Source: Dactylosporangium fulvum
GTDB taxonomy: Bacteria > Actinomycetota > Actinomycetes > Mycobacteriales > Micromonosporaceae
Direction of reading: 5' to 3'
Assembly (NCBI RefSeq): GCF_025137375.1
Contig: NZ_CP073720.1
Span: 10,254,501 to 10,318,500, forward strand
DNA: 64,000 bases
In this document: one piece after another, positions 32,179-40,989 of the stretch
How positions within the stretch are numbered: position 1 is the stretch's first letter
How the letters are laid out: each line of letters opens with the position of its first letter
Made by a program: the position numbers and the translations under genes
Notes under the pieces: model-generated
Seen by the model: only the letters and a program-made list of their open reading frames with translations
Told to the model about the DNA's origin: nothing
The model's database searches: none

Positions 32179-34662
32179 ATGCCCGATTCCGCACGCATCC
32201 CGGACCGACCGACCCTCGACGGCCTCGAGGAGCGGTGGGCGAAGGTATGGGACGCGGAGGGCACGTACCGCTTCGACCGCACCGCAGAGCGCGCCGACGT
32301 GTTCTCGATCGACACGCCGCCACCGACGGTGAGCGGCGCGCTCCACATGGGTCACGTTTTCTCGTACACGCAGACTGATCTCATCGCGCGCTACCAGCGC
32401 ATGCGCGGCAAGACGGTGTTCTACCCGATCGGCTGGGACGACAACGGGCTGCCGACCGAGCGGCGGGTCCAGGTCACGTATGGCGTGCAGTGCGACCCGA
32501 CCCTGCCGTACGACCCGGACTTCACCCCGCCGGACCGCCCCGGGAAGACCCCGGTGAAGATCAGCCGGCGCAACTTCGTGGAGCTGTGCCATCGGCAGAC
32601 CGCAGTCGATGAGCAGGCCTACGAGGCACTGTGGCGGCGCGTCGGCCTGTCCGTCGACTGGTCGCACCTCTACACCACGATCGGCGACCGCGCGCGGGCC
32701 GCCGCCCAGCGCGGGTTCCTCAACGCCCTGGCCCGCGGCGACGCCTATCCGCTCGACGGGCCGACGCTGTGGGACGTCACGTTCGGCACCGCGGTGGCGC
32801 AGGCCGAGCTGGAGGACCGCGAGCGGCCCGGCGCCTTCCACCGCCTGAAGTTCGGCGAGTTCTTCGTCGAGACCACGCGGCCCGAGCTGCTGTCGGCCTG
32901 CGTGGCGCTGGTCGCGCACCCCGACGACGAGCGGTTCCGGCCGCACTTCGGCACGACGGTCCGCACCCCGCTGTTCAATGTGGACGTCCCGCTGCTCGCA
33001 CACCCCCTGGCCGACCCGGAGAAGGGCACCGGCCTGGTCATGGTGTGCACCTTCGGCGACCTCAACGACGTGACCTGGTGGCGTGAGCTGGACCTGCCGA
33101 CCCGCACGGTGATCCAGCGCAACGGGCGGCTCGCCCTGCAGCCGCCGCCGGGTGTCGAGGACGACGACTACGCGCCGATCGCCGGGCTGACCGTGCACCA
33201 GGCGCGGGAGAAGATCGTCACACTGTTGCGGGCGTCCGGCGAGCTCGACGGGGAACCGCGCCCGGTCAAGCACGCGGTGAAGTTCTACGAGAAGGGTGAC
33301 AAGCCTCTCGAGATCGTGGGCACCCGCCAGTGGTACATCCGCAACGGCGGACGGTCGCCGCAGCTGCGTGCGGCGCTGGTGGCGCGCGGGCGTGAGCTGG
33401 AGTGGACGCCCCCGTTCATGCGCGCCCGCTACGAGCACTGGGTCGAGGGCCTGACCGGCGACTGGGTGATCAGCCGCCAGCGGTTCTTCGGCGTGCCGAT
33501 TCCGCTGTGGTACCGCTTGGACGCCGACGCCCGGCCGGTGTACGACGAGCCGATCGTGCCCGAGGCGTTGCCGATGGACCCGAGCAGTGACACGCCACCG
33601 GGGTTCGAGGAGGTCGACCGCGGGCAGCCGGGCGGCTTCGTCGGCGACCCGGACGTGATGGACACCTGGGCGACGTCGTCGCTGAGCCCGCAGATCGTGG
33701 GCGGCTGGCTCGACGATCCGGACCTGTTCGACCGGGTGTTCCCGATGGATCTGCGGCCGCAGTCGCACGAGATCATCCGCACCTGGCTGTTCGCCACCGT
33801 GCTGCGCGCGCACACCGAGCACGGCGTGCTGCCGTGGCAGCGCGCGACGATCGCCGGCTGGATCCTCGACCCGGACCGCAAGAAGCTCGCCAAGTCGAAG
33901 GGCAACGCCCAGGACTCGCCGGAGCACATCCTGACCCAGTTCGGCGCCGACGCGGTGCGGTACTGGGCGGCGAGCGCCCGGCCCGGCGTCGACACCGCGT
34001 TCGACACCAACCAGATGAAGGTCGGCCGCCGCCTCGCGGTGAAGCTGCTCAACGCCAGCCGGTTCGTGCTCGGCTTCGGCGGCTCGCCCGACCCGGCCCT
34101 GGTGACCGAGCCGGTCGACCGCGCCCTGCTCGGCGCGCTGTCCACAGTGGTCGAGGAGGCGACTGCCGCGTTCGAGGCCTTCGACTACGCGCGGGCGCTC
34201 GAGCGCACCGAGCAGTTCTTCTGGTCGTTCTGCGACGACTACCTGGAGCTGGTCAAGGCCCGCGCCTACGGCGAGGCCGGCTCGTCCGCAGTGGAGTCCG
34301 CACGGGCCGCGCTCGCTGTCGCCCTGTCGACGCTGCTGCGCCTGTTCGCGCCGTTCCTGCCGTATGTCACCGAAGAGGTGTGGTCCTGGTGGCAACAGGG
34401 TTCGGTGCACCGTGCGGCGTGGCCGACGCCGCTGCTGTCCGCCGACGCCACGCCCTTGACCCTGGCCACCTCGGTCCTGGGCGCCATCCGTAAGGCGAAG
34501 TCCTCGTCCCAGCAGTCGATGCGGGCCGAGGTGGCTCTGCTGACGGTGGCCGGTCCGGTCGACGCGCTGTCGCAGCTACGTGCCGATCTGACGGCGGCCG
34601 GCAACGTGCGCGACTGGTCCGTCTCGGAGGCGCCTTCGCTGTCAGTTACCGTCACGTTGTGA
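32179..34662 (+). CDS. valS: Valine--tRNA ligase
   Basis: The 827-aa class I aminoacyl-tRNA synthetase has the HIGH-like motif SGALHMGHVFSYTQTD (near 44-59) and a KMSKS-like motif in DRKKLAKSKGN. Between them lies the CP1 editing domain (TRPELLSACVALVAHPDD). It charges tRNA-Val in the cytoplasm. Length and motif style fit the shorter, archaeal-like ValRS group rather than the longer E. coli type. A TAGCAT hexamer 7 nt before ATG 32179 suggests leaderless initiation; an ATG 9 nt earlier is possible. The stop overlaps the next gene (TGATG). Confidence 0.93.
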   Translation: MPDSARIPDRPTLDGLEERWAKVWDAEGTYRFDRTAERADVFSIDTPPPTVSGALHMGHVFSYTQTDLIARYQRMRGKTVFYPIGWDDNGLPTERRVQVTYGVQCDPTLPYDPDFTPPDRPGKTPVKISRRNFVELCHRQTAVDEQAYEALWRRVGLSVDWSHLYTTIGDRARAAAQRGFLNALARGDAYPLDGPTLWDVTFGTAVAQAELEDRERPGAFHRLKFGEFFVETTRPELLSACVALVAHPDDERFRPHFGTTVRTPLFNVDVPLLAHPLADPEKGTGLVMVCTFGDLNDVTWWRELDLPTRTVIQRNGRLALQPPPGVEDDDYAPIAGLTVHQAREKIVTLLRASGELDGEPRPVKHAVKFYEKGDKPLEIVGTRQWYIRNGGRSPQLRAALVARGRELEWTPPFMRARYEHWVEGLTGDWVISRQRFFGVPIPLWYRLDADARPVYDEPIVPEALPMDPSSDTPPGFEEVDRGQPGGFVGDPDVMDTWATSSLSPQIVGGWLDDPDLFDRVFPMDLRPQSHEIIRTWLFATVLRAHTEHGVLPWQRATIAGWILDPDRKKLAKSKGNAQDSPEHILTQFGADAVRYWAASARPGVDTAFDTNQMKVGRRLAVKLLNASRFVLGFGGSPDPALVTEPVDRALLGALSTVVEEATAAFEAFDYARALERTEQFFWSFCDDYLELVKARAYGEAGSSAVESARAALAVALSTLLRLFAPFLPYVTEEVWSWWQQGSVHRAAWPTPLLSADATPLTLATSVLGAIRKAKSSSQQSMRAEVALLTVAGPVDALSQLRADLTAAGNVRDWSVSEAPSLSVTVTL

Positions 34663-35468
34663 TGGAACTGCAGGCCATCGGGGTCCAGCATCCCGCCGTG
34701 CGACAGGTACAGCACATCCAGAACAACACGGCGCCCAATCGGTACAAGCTCTTCGTCGCCGAGGGTCTGTGGGCGCACAACATGCTGCTGTCGCACAACG
34801 CGCCGATCGACACGTTCTTCTGGTGTCCGGAGGCGATCTACGCTGACGAGGCGCACCGGCGGGCGGAGGAGATCGCGGCGCGGGCCGAGCGCGCGTTCCG
34901 GATCTCGCTGCGCACGCTGGAGAAGATCTCCGAGCGCGACAAGCCCGACGGCCTGCTGTCCCTGGCCGCCCTACCGCGCTGGACACCACGGGACCTGCGC
35001 TTCGGCCGCTCGGCGCTGGTGCTGGTCGCCGACGGCCTGGAGATCCCCGGCAACCTGGGCACGCTGATCCGCACGCTGGACGCCTGCGGCGCCGACGCCC
35101 TGGTGCTGACGAACCGCAAGACGCGGCTGACCCATCCGAAGGTCATCCGAGCCAGCCAGGGGACCATCCTGTCGGTGCCGACGCTGGAGTTCGAGGAGGT
35201 GGCCGAGGCCGCCGAGTGGCTGTCGTCGCAGCGCTTCACGACGTATCTCGCGGACACCGACGAGGCGATGAACTATCGGCAGGCAGACTACTCGGGGCGG
35301 ACGGCGCTGGTGGTCGGCAGCGAGCGCTACGGTATCGCCAGGGACTGGTACAAATATGGCCACGAGCGTGTCGCCGTCCCCATGCTGGGCTCGGGCGACT
35401 CCTTGAACGTCTCGGTGTCCGCGTCGATCCTGCTCTACGAGGCCAGGGCGCGGAAGTCCCGCTGGTAG
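34662..35468 (+). CDS. SpoU/TrmH-family RNA 2'-O-methyltransferase
   Basis: The 268-aa protein has an N-terminal L30e-like substrate domain and a SPOUT methyltransferase domain with the three motifs LEIPGNLGTLIRT, VVGSERYGI and LNVSVSASILLYE. It should methylate a ribose in tRNA or rRNA using S-adenosylmethionine. It overlaps the valS stop by one base (TGATG), so it is translationally coupled to the synthetase, which fits a tRNA-related role. Confidence 0.88.
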   Translation: MELQAIGVQHPAVRQVQHIQNNTAPNRYKLFVAEGLWAHNMLLSHNAPIDTFFWCPEAIYADEAHRRAEEIAARAERAFRISLRTLEKISERDKPDGLLSLAALPRWTPRDLRFGRSALVLVADGLEIPGNLGTLIRTLDACGADALVLTNRKTRLTHPKVIRASQGTILSVPTLEFEEVAEAAEWLSSQRFTTYLADTDEAMNYRQADYSGRTALVVGSERYGIARDWYKYGHERVAVPMLGSGDSLNVSVSASILLYEARARKSRW

Positions 35469-35573
35469 CCCTGGCAGCGCTCGCACCGACCCGCTTCGTC
35501 GACCCGGTTGGAGACGACAGTGGCCTTGGAGCCACCTCGACGGCGGGCTCCGAGGCCGACTGTGGCCGGTCGT

Positions 35574-37310
35574 CTACTTCGGCTGGGTGACCTGGCTGCG
35601 CAGGGAGATCGCCTGCAGGAAGATGTCGCCGATCTTCGCCGGGTCCGGGGCCACGAACGTGCCGCCGCCGATCGCGTCGGTAATCTGGCGCATCTGGGCC
35701 TCGCCGACCTTGTTGCCGATGCCGATGAGAATGACCTGGACCGGCTTCGCCGGGTCGGCCGTCTTCTTCAGCTCGGCGATCAGCTGCTCCAGCGACAGAC
35801 CGCCGGCGGGGTCGTCGTTCTCGCCGTCGGTCATGACGATCAGCGAGTTGATCCGGCCGCTGTCCCAATCGGACTGGACGGCCTTGTATCCGGCCAGGAT
35901 GGTGTCGTAGAGCGCCGTGTCGCCGTTCGGCTTCGGCTGGATCGACTGCAGCGCCTGGAGGCACTGGGCGCGCTGGCTGACCAGCGGGCCGATCGGCACC
36001 AGCTGCCGGTAGTCCTTGGCGCCGTCGAGCTGCGTGGAGAACGTCCACACGCCCAGGGCCCAGGAGTCGTCGAAGAGGCTCATGCCCTTGCGCGCCGCCT
36101 CGAGTGTCACCTGCATGCGGGTGGCGTTGCCGGCGGTCGGCACCTTCTCCAGCATCGAGCCGGACACGTCGATGACCGCCAGCATGCGCGCCGGCAGCGT
36201 GATCGCCTGCCACTTCTGCAGCAGACCCTCGACGGTCGCGGCGTCGGGCAGCTGGCTCGCGGCGATTGTGCCGGGTGCGTTGGCCGGGGTCTGGAAGCCC
36301 TTGCCGGGTGCGCCGTCGGCGCCGCGTAGGCCGATCGCGCCGAGCTTGTCGCGGAACGACTGGGTCTCGAAGGTCTTGAGCAGCTCGTTGGCGAGTGTGG
36401 CCCGGTCGGCGTTGAGCACCACGAACGGATAGTCGAGGCCGGGCGGGGCCGGATCGGCGTAGATCGCGGCGAGACGGACCGGCGGCTGTTGGGCGTTGTA
36501 CTGAATGATCGTCTGCTCCGACAGCGGCGCGACGGTCAGCCCGCTACTGAGCGCCGTGGCGTCGCTGCCGCGCGGGAACTTCTGCAGCAGGTCGGCCTTG
36601 AGCGAGGAGCGCCCGGCGGCCAGCGCGCGCAGGGCTGCGGTCGCGGTCTGGGTGGCCTGTGTGGCGTTGCCACCACCGGCCTCCTGCGCGGCGGCGGCGA
36701 GGGTCAGCAGGCCGCCGAGGCCGGTCGAGTCGCGGCTCGGGTCGACGATGCCGACCTTGACCTTCTGGTCGGTCGAGACCTTCTTGATCAGGTCGACGTA
36801 GCCGACCTTCGCCTGTGGCCAGCCGAAGGTGGTGGCGATCGGCTCGGGCATGGCGAGCACCACCGGGCTGTGGGCGATGGACTTGGTGTCGGCCGGCACG
36901 CTCTGCGGGTTGGCGACCTTCAGCCGCTGCAGCCACAGCGACGAGTCCGGCACCCAGATGTCCGGGATGCGGGTCTTGCCGTTGGCCTGCCCTACGCCGG
37001 TCAGTGTCTTCTCCGACTTGGCGGCGACGGCGGCGGCGATGTCCGCGGGGTCGGCCTCAAACACGTCGATCTCGACGCAGTTGTCGTTGGCCTTCGCCTG
37101 CTCCGCCCACTCACCGGCCTGGGCCTTGAGGGCAGGGGCGATGTCCGCGGGTGCGCCGATGCTGAGTTTCGCGGCGCCGCCGCACGAGGGCTCGGAGAAC
37201 TTGTCGAACGCGTACCAGCTGCCGGCGAGGACGATGAGCACGGCGACGGAGGCGGCGCCGATCTTGAGCGCTCCGCCTGACGACCCCGCTGAGCGGTGGC
37301 GACCTTTCAC
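35574..37310 (-). CDS. Membrane-anchored protein with substrate-binding-like and VWA domains
   Basis: The 578-aa protein has one N-terminal helix (AASVAVLIVLAGSWYAF), an extracytoplasmic type-2 periplasmic-binding-like domain (about 45-370) and a C-terminal von Willebrand factor A domain with a complete MIDAS (DVSGSM, about 394; then TALYD and MTDGEND). Function is unknown; homologues are widespread in actinobacteria and probably mediate metal-dependent protein contacts at the envelope. Its stop lies close to the SpoU gene end (convergent). Confidence 0.85.
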   Translation of the reverse strand: MKGRHRSAGSSGGALKIGAASVAVLIVLAGSWYAFDKFSEPSCGGAAKLSIGAPADIAPALKAQAGEWAEQAKANDNCVEIDVFEADPADIAAAVAAKSEKTLTGVGQANGKTRIPDIWVPDSSLWLQRLKVANPQSVPADTKSIAHSPVVLAMPEPIATTFGWPQAKVGYVDLIKKVSTDQKVKVGIVDPSRDSTGLGGLLTLAAAAQEAGGGNATQATQTATAALRALAAGRSSLKADLLQKFPRGSDATALSSGLTVAPLSEQTIIQYNAQQPPVRLAAIYADPAPPGLDYPFVVLNADRATLANELLKTFETQSFRDKLGAIGLRGADGAPGKGFQTPANAPGTIAASQLPDAATVEGLLQKWQAITLPARMLAVIDVSGSMLEKVPTAGNATRMQVTLEAARKGMSLFDDSWALGVWTFSTQLDGAKDYRQLVPIGPLVSQRAQCLQALQSIQPKPNGDTALYDTILAGYKAVQSDWDSGRINSLIVMTDGENDDPAGGLSLEQLIAELKKTADPAKPVQVILIGIGNKVGEAQMRQITDAIGGGTFVAPDPAKIGDIFLQAISLRSQVTQPK

Positions 37311-37510
37311 GGCTCATATCCTCCGGACCGGCGGCCTTCGCGGCCTTGTACCTTCGGTTGAAAATCACTGACGGTACGCATCCCAACAAACGAACGCCCA
37401 ATCTACAAGGCACTGAAGAACCGTAGTTGAGCGAACACGTCTCGCAATCGTCGCCGGACATACCGCCGCAAGCAGGCATTCCACTCGGACTTAAATCTGC
37501 CCTAATCGAT

Positions 37511-38308
37511 CTAAAGCGTGCCCGGCCGTTCACGGAACGTCACCAACAGTGGCCGATGATCGGACACGGGCACGTTCGGGCTAGCGACGTCGACGACCCG
37601 GGGCAAGCGCTCGAAGCCGCGCCGATCGGCGAGCACGTGGTCGAACTGGACTCGAGGCGCAGGTGAGGGATAGGTCGGACGGCCGGCCAGGCGGTACCAG
37701 CCGGAGAGGAGCCGTGGAAGACCGCCCGGAAGGTTCAGGTCGGCGAGCAGCAGTCGCGGGGCCGGCATCCTCCGCAGCGCGCGGACCACCAGGCGGAGCT
37801 GCCGCACGTTCCATCCGGGCACGAACGACAGGTGCGTGGTGGCGATGGTCACGCGCCCGACCGGGGTCTCGACCACCGCGGCGATCAGCACCCGCGGCTC
37901 GTCGTCGACGAGCATCATGCGCGCCTTCGGCCCGGGAATGAGGATCGGCGCGCGCAAAGGCGCCGGGGGCAGGCGCGTGATCCGCCAGTCCGACACCGGG
38001 AAGCGGCTGACGAGCGCGATGCCGTAGTGCGGGTCGGCGCCGTGCAGGTCGTCGTCGGTCGCCACCCGGAATCCCGCGCCCGGCGTGCCGACGACCGCCG
38101 GCACGAACAGCATGTCCGCGGCGCCCATCGCCTCGGCCGCGATCCGGGCGAGGTCGGCGTGACCGCTGCGCTGCTGGCCCCGGTCGACCTCCTGCAGGCC
38201 GAGGACGTCGGCGCCGAGCCCCTCGATCGCCGCGCGCACCCGGCCGGCATCGACGAGCCCGTCGTCGAGTGACCGCCCGTGCATGAGGTTGAACGTGCCC
38301 AGCCGCAT
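37511..38308 (-). CDS. Endonuclease/exonuclease/phosphatase-family protein
   Basis: The 265-aa protein has the EEP fold: GTFNLMHGRS at the start, LQEVDR (catalytic Glu near 41), a TTHLSF motif (catalytic His), ADLNLPGG (metal Asp/Asn) and SDHRPLLV at the C terminus. It should cleave phosphodiesters of nucleic acid, lipid or inositol substrates. There is no signal peptide. It follows the lipoprotein gene by only 3 nt on the same strand and is likely co-transcribed with it. Confidence 0.88.
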   Translation of the reverse strand: MRLGTFNLMHGRSLDDGLVDAGRVRAAIEGLGADVLGLQEVDRGQQRSGHADLARIAAEAMGAADMLFVPAVVGTPGAGFRVATDDDLHGADPHYGIALVSRFPVSDWRITRLPPAPLRAPILIPGPKARMMLVDDEPRVLIAAVVETPVGRVTIATTHLSFVPGWNVRQLRLVVRALRRMPAPRLLLADLNLPGGLPRLLSGWYRLAGRPTYPSPAPRVQFDHVLADRRGFERLPRVVDVASPNVPVSDHRPLLVTFRERPGTL

Positions 38309-38311
38309 ACT

Positions 38312-38950
38312 TCATTGTCGTTGCCGCACCTTGCGGACCGCCGCCGCGGCGATGGCCTCGGTCTCCGACCGGTCGACCGCCGGCTGGCCGAAGTGGACCA
38401 GGGTGCAGGTGGTCGCGCCGAGCCGGACGAGCACCAGGTAGCCGCTGAACGTGTAGGCCGCGTCGTCGGCACCCCCGCTCGCCGCCATCCGGAACGCCGC
38501 CGTCTCGTCGCCGAGCCCCGGGAAGTCGGCGACGGCCGAGACGGTGACGGTGGTCGTGTCACCGTCGGCGCCGGTCTCGGTGAAGGTGGCGCACTGCCGC
38601 GCGAGGTCGCGCTGCCGCGCCAGCTCGACATCGTCGGCGGAGAGCTCCTCGGCGAGGAACGGCCCGGTGCTGCCGCCCTCGAACCACACGGTCGCCGCCC
38701 CGTCGCCACCGCCGGCGCGGAACCGGTCGAGCAGCGGGCCGCAACCCTCGACGCTGACCGTGTTCTGGGCGCTCATCTCGGGCATGGCCTGTGGCGGGCT
38801 GACCGTGTATCCGTCGGGGAGGTCCGCCACCTCGAGCAGGGCCGTGCCCGCCCGCGTCGCCTCCGGGGTGGCCGCCCGCCGGTCGCCGGAACAGCCGCCG
38901 GTGAGGACCAGCGCGCACCCGAGCACGGCGGGCAGCAACCTATGGCTCAT
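38312..38950 (-). CDS. Secreted lipoprotein of unknown function
   Basis: The 212-aa protein has a lipoprotein signal (MSHRLLPAVLGCALVLTGGC, lipobox TGGC) and a globular domain resembling small mycobacterial/actinobacterial sensor-type lipoproteins (ELLEVADLPDGYTV-like opening, paired Cys in VEGCGPLL and TTCTLVHF). It probably sits on the outer leaflet. The next gene begins 3 nt downstream. A terminator of the upstream gene lies just before its start. Confidence 0.75.
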   Translation of the reverse strand: MSHRLLPAVLGCALVLTGGCSGDRRAATPEATRAGTALLEVADLPDGYTVSPPQAMPEMSAQNTVSVEGCGPLLDRFRAGGGDGAATVWFEGGSTGPFLAEELSADDVELARQRDLARQCATFTETGADGDTTTVTVSAVADFPGLGDETAAFRMAASGGADDAAYTFSGYLVLVRLGATTCTLVHFGQPAVDRSETEAIAAAAVRKVRQRQ

Positions 38951-38980
38951 ACCGGCATCATGCACGCTCTTCGCGCAAAA

Positions 38981-39009
38981 CGGCCCCGGTTCCGAGGGAA
39001 CCGGGGCCG
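38981..39009 (-). terminator. Intrinsic terminator of the TolB-like gene
   Basis: A perfect 13-bp stem (CGGCCCCGGTTCC arms) with a 3-nt loop is followed on the minus strand by TTTT, a classic rho-independent form. Confidence 0.85.
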
Positions 39010-39021
39010 GTGCGCCGCGGG

Positions 39022-40005
39022 TCAGGGCTGGACGGTCGGCTGCGAGCCGCGGTGCAGCGGGGTGCGCTTGCCGGTGCTCAGGTCGACCGCGGTGACCCAG
39101 GAGCGGCCCTGGTTGGCGGCGGTGAGCACGCCGGTGCGGGTGCCGGCGTAGACCATCTCGCGATCGTCGGGCTTGCCGATGAGGTGACGGTTGCCACCGT
39201 CGGCGTCGGCTTCGATGACGGCGACCGCGGTGCCGTCGGCGGTATACGTGGTCCAGGTGACCTTCCGGCCGTCGGCGCGCCAGGCCGGGACGACCCCGAA
39301 GCCGCTGGTGCCGTTGCCGCCGCCGCCGTAGACGTCGATCGCCCGCTCGCCGCCGGTGGTGACGTTGCCGACGCTCAGGCAGTTGTCCGCGATGCTCTCG
39401 CACTCACCGCCCCGGAAGGCGATCCTGGTGCCGTCGGGCGACCAGGCGACGGCGTCGTCGCTGCGCAGGCGGTCGACGAGCGACGGGCCCACGACGGCCG
39501 AGCCGTCGGTCGGCGCGCCCGTCGCGTAACCGACCTCGGGCACCGCCTGGTCCCGGCAGGACGCGGGGAACAGCGGCTCCGAGGCGGTGCCGCCCGTGGC
39601 CGGCACCCGGAAGACGCCGGGGCCGCCGGTGCAGGACAGGGCCGAGTAGGCGATCCACTTGCCGTCGGGAGACCAGGACGGGCCACCGGCGGCCCGGTCG
39701 CTGACCTGGCGCTTGCCGGAGCCGTCGGCGTTCATGACCCAGACGGTGCCGTTGTGCAGGTACGCGAGGCGGGTGCCGTCGGGCGAGAACCGCGGGCGGG
39801 CGTTGACCTCGTCCTCGGTGAGGCGGACCTCGGCGGCGCCGGCGCTGCGGTAGATGACCCCGCCACGGACGTACACGATCGACCGGCCCTCGGTGGCGGC
39901 CGCGTTCGAGGCCGAGGCGGCGGTCGCGCCGATCATGCCGCCGAGCCCCGCCAGCGTGGTGAGACCAGCGAGCGTCAGCGTCCTGGTGATCGTCGTGCCC
40001 TTCAT
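39022..40005 (-). CDS. Secreted TolB-like beta-propeller protein
   Basis: The 327-aa protein has a signal peptide (ITRTLTLAGLTTLAGLGGMIG...ASA) and repeated PD40/WD40-like blades: ARPRFSPDGTRLAYL, GGPSWSPDGKWIAYS, DAVAWSPDGTRIAF and VPAWRADGRKVTW. It is likely an exported propeller that binds a protein or glycan. The ATG at 40005 has GGGGGG 6 nt upstream and puts the signal peptide first. An intrinsic terminator follows. Confidence 0.85.
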   Translation of the reverse strand: MKGTTITRTLTLAGLTTLAGLGGMIGATAASASNAAATEGRSIVYVRGGVIYRSAGAAEVRLTEDEVNARPRFSPDGTRLAYLHNGTVWVMNADGSGKRQVSDRAAGGPSWSPDGKWIAYSALSCTGGPGVFRVPATGGTASEPLFPASCRDQAVPEVGYATGAPTDGSAVVGPSLVDRLRSDDAVAWSPDGTRIAFRGGECESIADNCLSVGNVTTGGERAIDVYGGGGNGTSGFGVVPAWRADGRKVTWTTYTADGTAVAVIEADADGGNRHLIGKPDDREMVYAGTRTGVLTAANQGRSWVTAVDLSTGKRTPLHRGSQPTVQP

Positions 40006-40124
40006 CCGTGCCCCCCGTGATGCCGTCGCGTCCGTGTGACGCCGAGACCATCGGCGCAACCTTGTCGCACCTGAACGGTTCCCGAAGAGGAACCTTGGAA
40101 TTTCCGCCAACCGGACAAAACGCC

Positions 40125-40138
40125 TGACCGTACGGTCA
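40125..40138. promoter_or_regulatory. TetR-type palindromic operator upstream of the acyl-CoA operon
   Basis: TGACCGTACGGTCA is a perfect 14-bp palindrome of the GACCG-NN-CGGTC type bound by many TetR regulators of acyl-CoA and aromatic-acid catabolism. It lies 64 bp before the SDR start. No TetR gene is in the window, so the regulator is unidentified. Confidence 0.65.
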
Positions 40139-40201
40139 CGCAAAAGAATTTGCACTCAGAGTGCCTTTTCAGGACCGTACCTGACGGGTGAGGATCGAAC
40201 C

Positions 40202-40966
40202 ATGACGAACACGAGCAACAGCCGGGTCGCGATCGTGACCGGCGCGGCCCGCGGCATCGGCGCCGCGACCGCCATCCGCCTTGCCGCCGACGGCCACGCG
40301 GTGGCCGTACTGGACCTCGACGAGAACGCGTGCAAGGACACGGTCGAGCAGATCACCGGCGCGGGGGGCCGCGCGATCGCCGTCGGCGCGGACGTCTCCG
40401 ACAGCGCGCAGGTCACCGCAGCCGTCGACCGCGTCGCGGCGGAGCTCGGACCGCCCGTGCTGCTGGTCAACAACGCCGGGGTCATCCGGGACAACCTGCT
40501 GTTCAAGATGACCGAGGACGACTGGGACACGGTCATGGGCGTGCACCTGCGCGGTGCGTTCCTCATGAGCCGGGCGGCACAGGTCCACATGACCGAGGCG
40601 CGGTACGGCCGGATCGTCAACCTCTCGTCGTCGTCCGCCCTCGGCAACCGCGGCCAGGCCAACTACTCCGCCGCCAAGGCCGGCCTCCAGGGCTTCACAA
40701 AGACCCTGGCCATCGAGCTCGGCCCGTTCGGCGTCACCGTCAACGCCGTCGCGCCCGGCTTCATCGTCACCGACATGACCGCCGCGACCGCGGCCCGCAT
40801 GAAGCTCGACTTCGAGACCTTCCAGAAGGGCGTCGCCGAGCAGGTCCCGGTGCGCCGTATCGGGCGCCCGGAGGACGTCGCCCATACCATCTCCTTCCTT
40901 GTGAGCGAGGGCGCCGGGTTCGTCTCCGGCCAGGTCGTCTACGTGGCCGGCGGGCCACTGTCCTGA
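40202..40966 (+). CDS. Short-chain dehydrogenase/reductase, FabG-like
   Basis: The 254-aa SDR has a nucleotide-binding TGAARGIGAA motif (near 14), NNAG (near 90) and the catalytic Ser and YxxxK (NYSAAK, near 157-161). It is likely a 3-hydroxyacyl-CoA or 3-oxoacyl reductase/dehydrogenase. GAGGA 8 nt upstream supports the ATG. It is the first gene of a unit with two acyl-CoA dehydrogenases, so a beta-oxidation step is the best guess. Confidence 0.9.
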   Translation: MTNTSNSRVAIVTGAARGIGAATAIRLAADGHAVAVLDLDENACKDTVEQITGAGGRAIAVGADVSDSAQVTAAVDRVAAELGPPVLLVNNAGVIRDNLLFKMTEDDWDTVMGVHLRGAFLMSRAAQVHMTEARYGRIVNLSSSSALGNRGQANYSAAKAGLQGFTKTLAIELGPFGVTVNAVAPGFIVTDMTAATAARMKLDFETFQKGVAEQVPVRRIGRPEDVAHTISFLVSEGAGFVSGQVVYVAGGPLS

Positions 40967-40989
40967 GCACAGGCAGCAGAGGAGGCAGC

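Noticed and set aside
32161..34410. Upstream 5' extension of the spermidine-synthase-like ORF across valS
   Set aside because: The extension is antisense to a clear ValRS and has no domain content; the GTG at 32160 gives the family N terminus.
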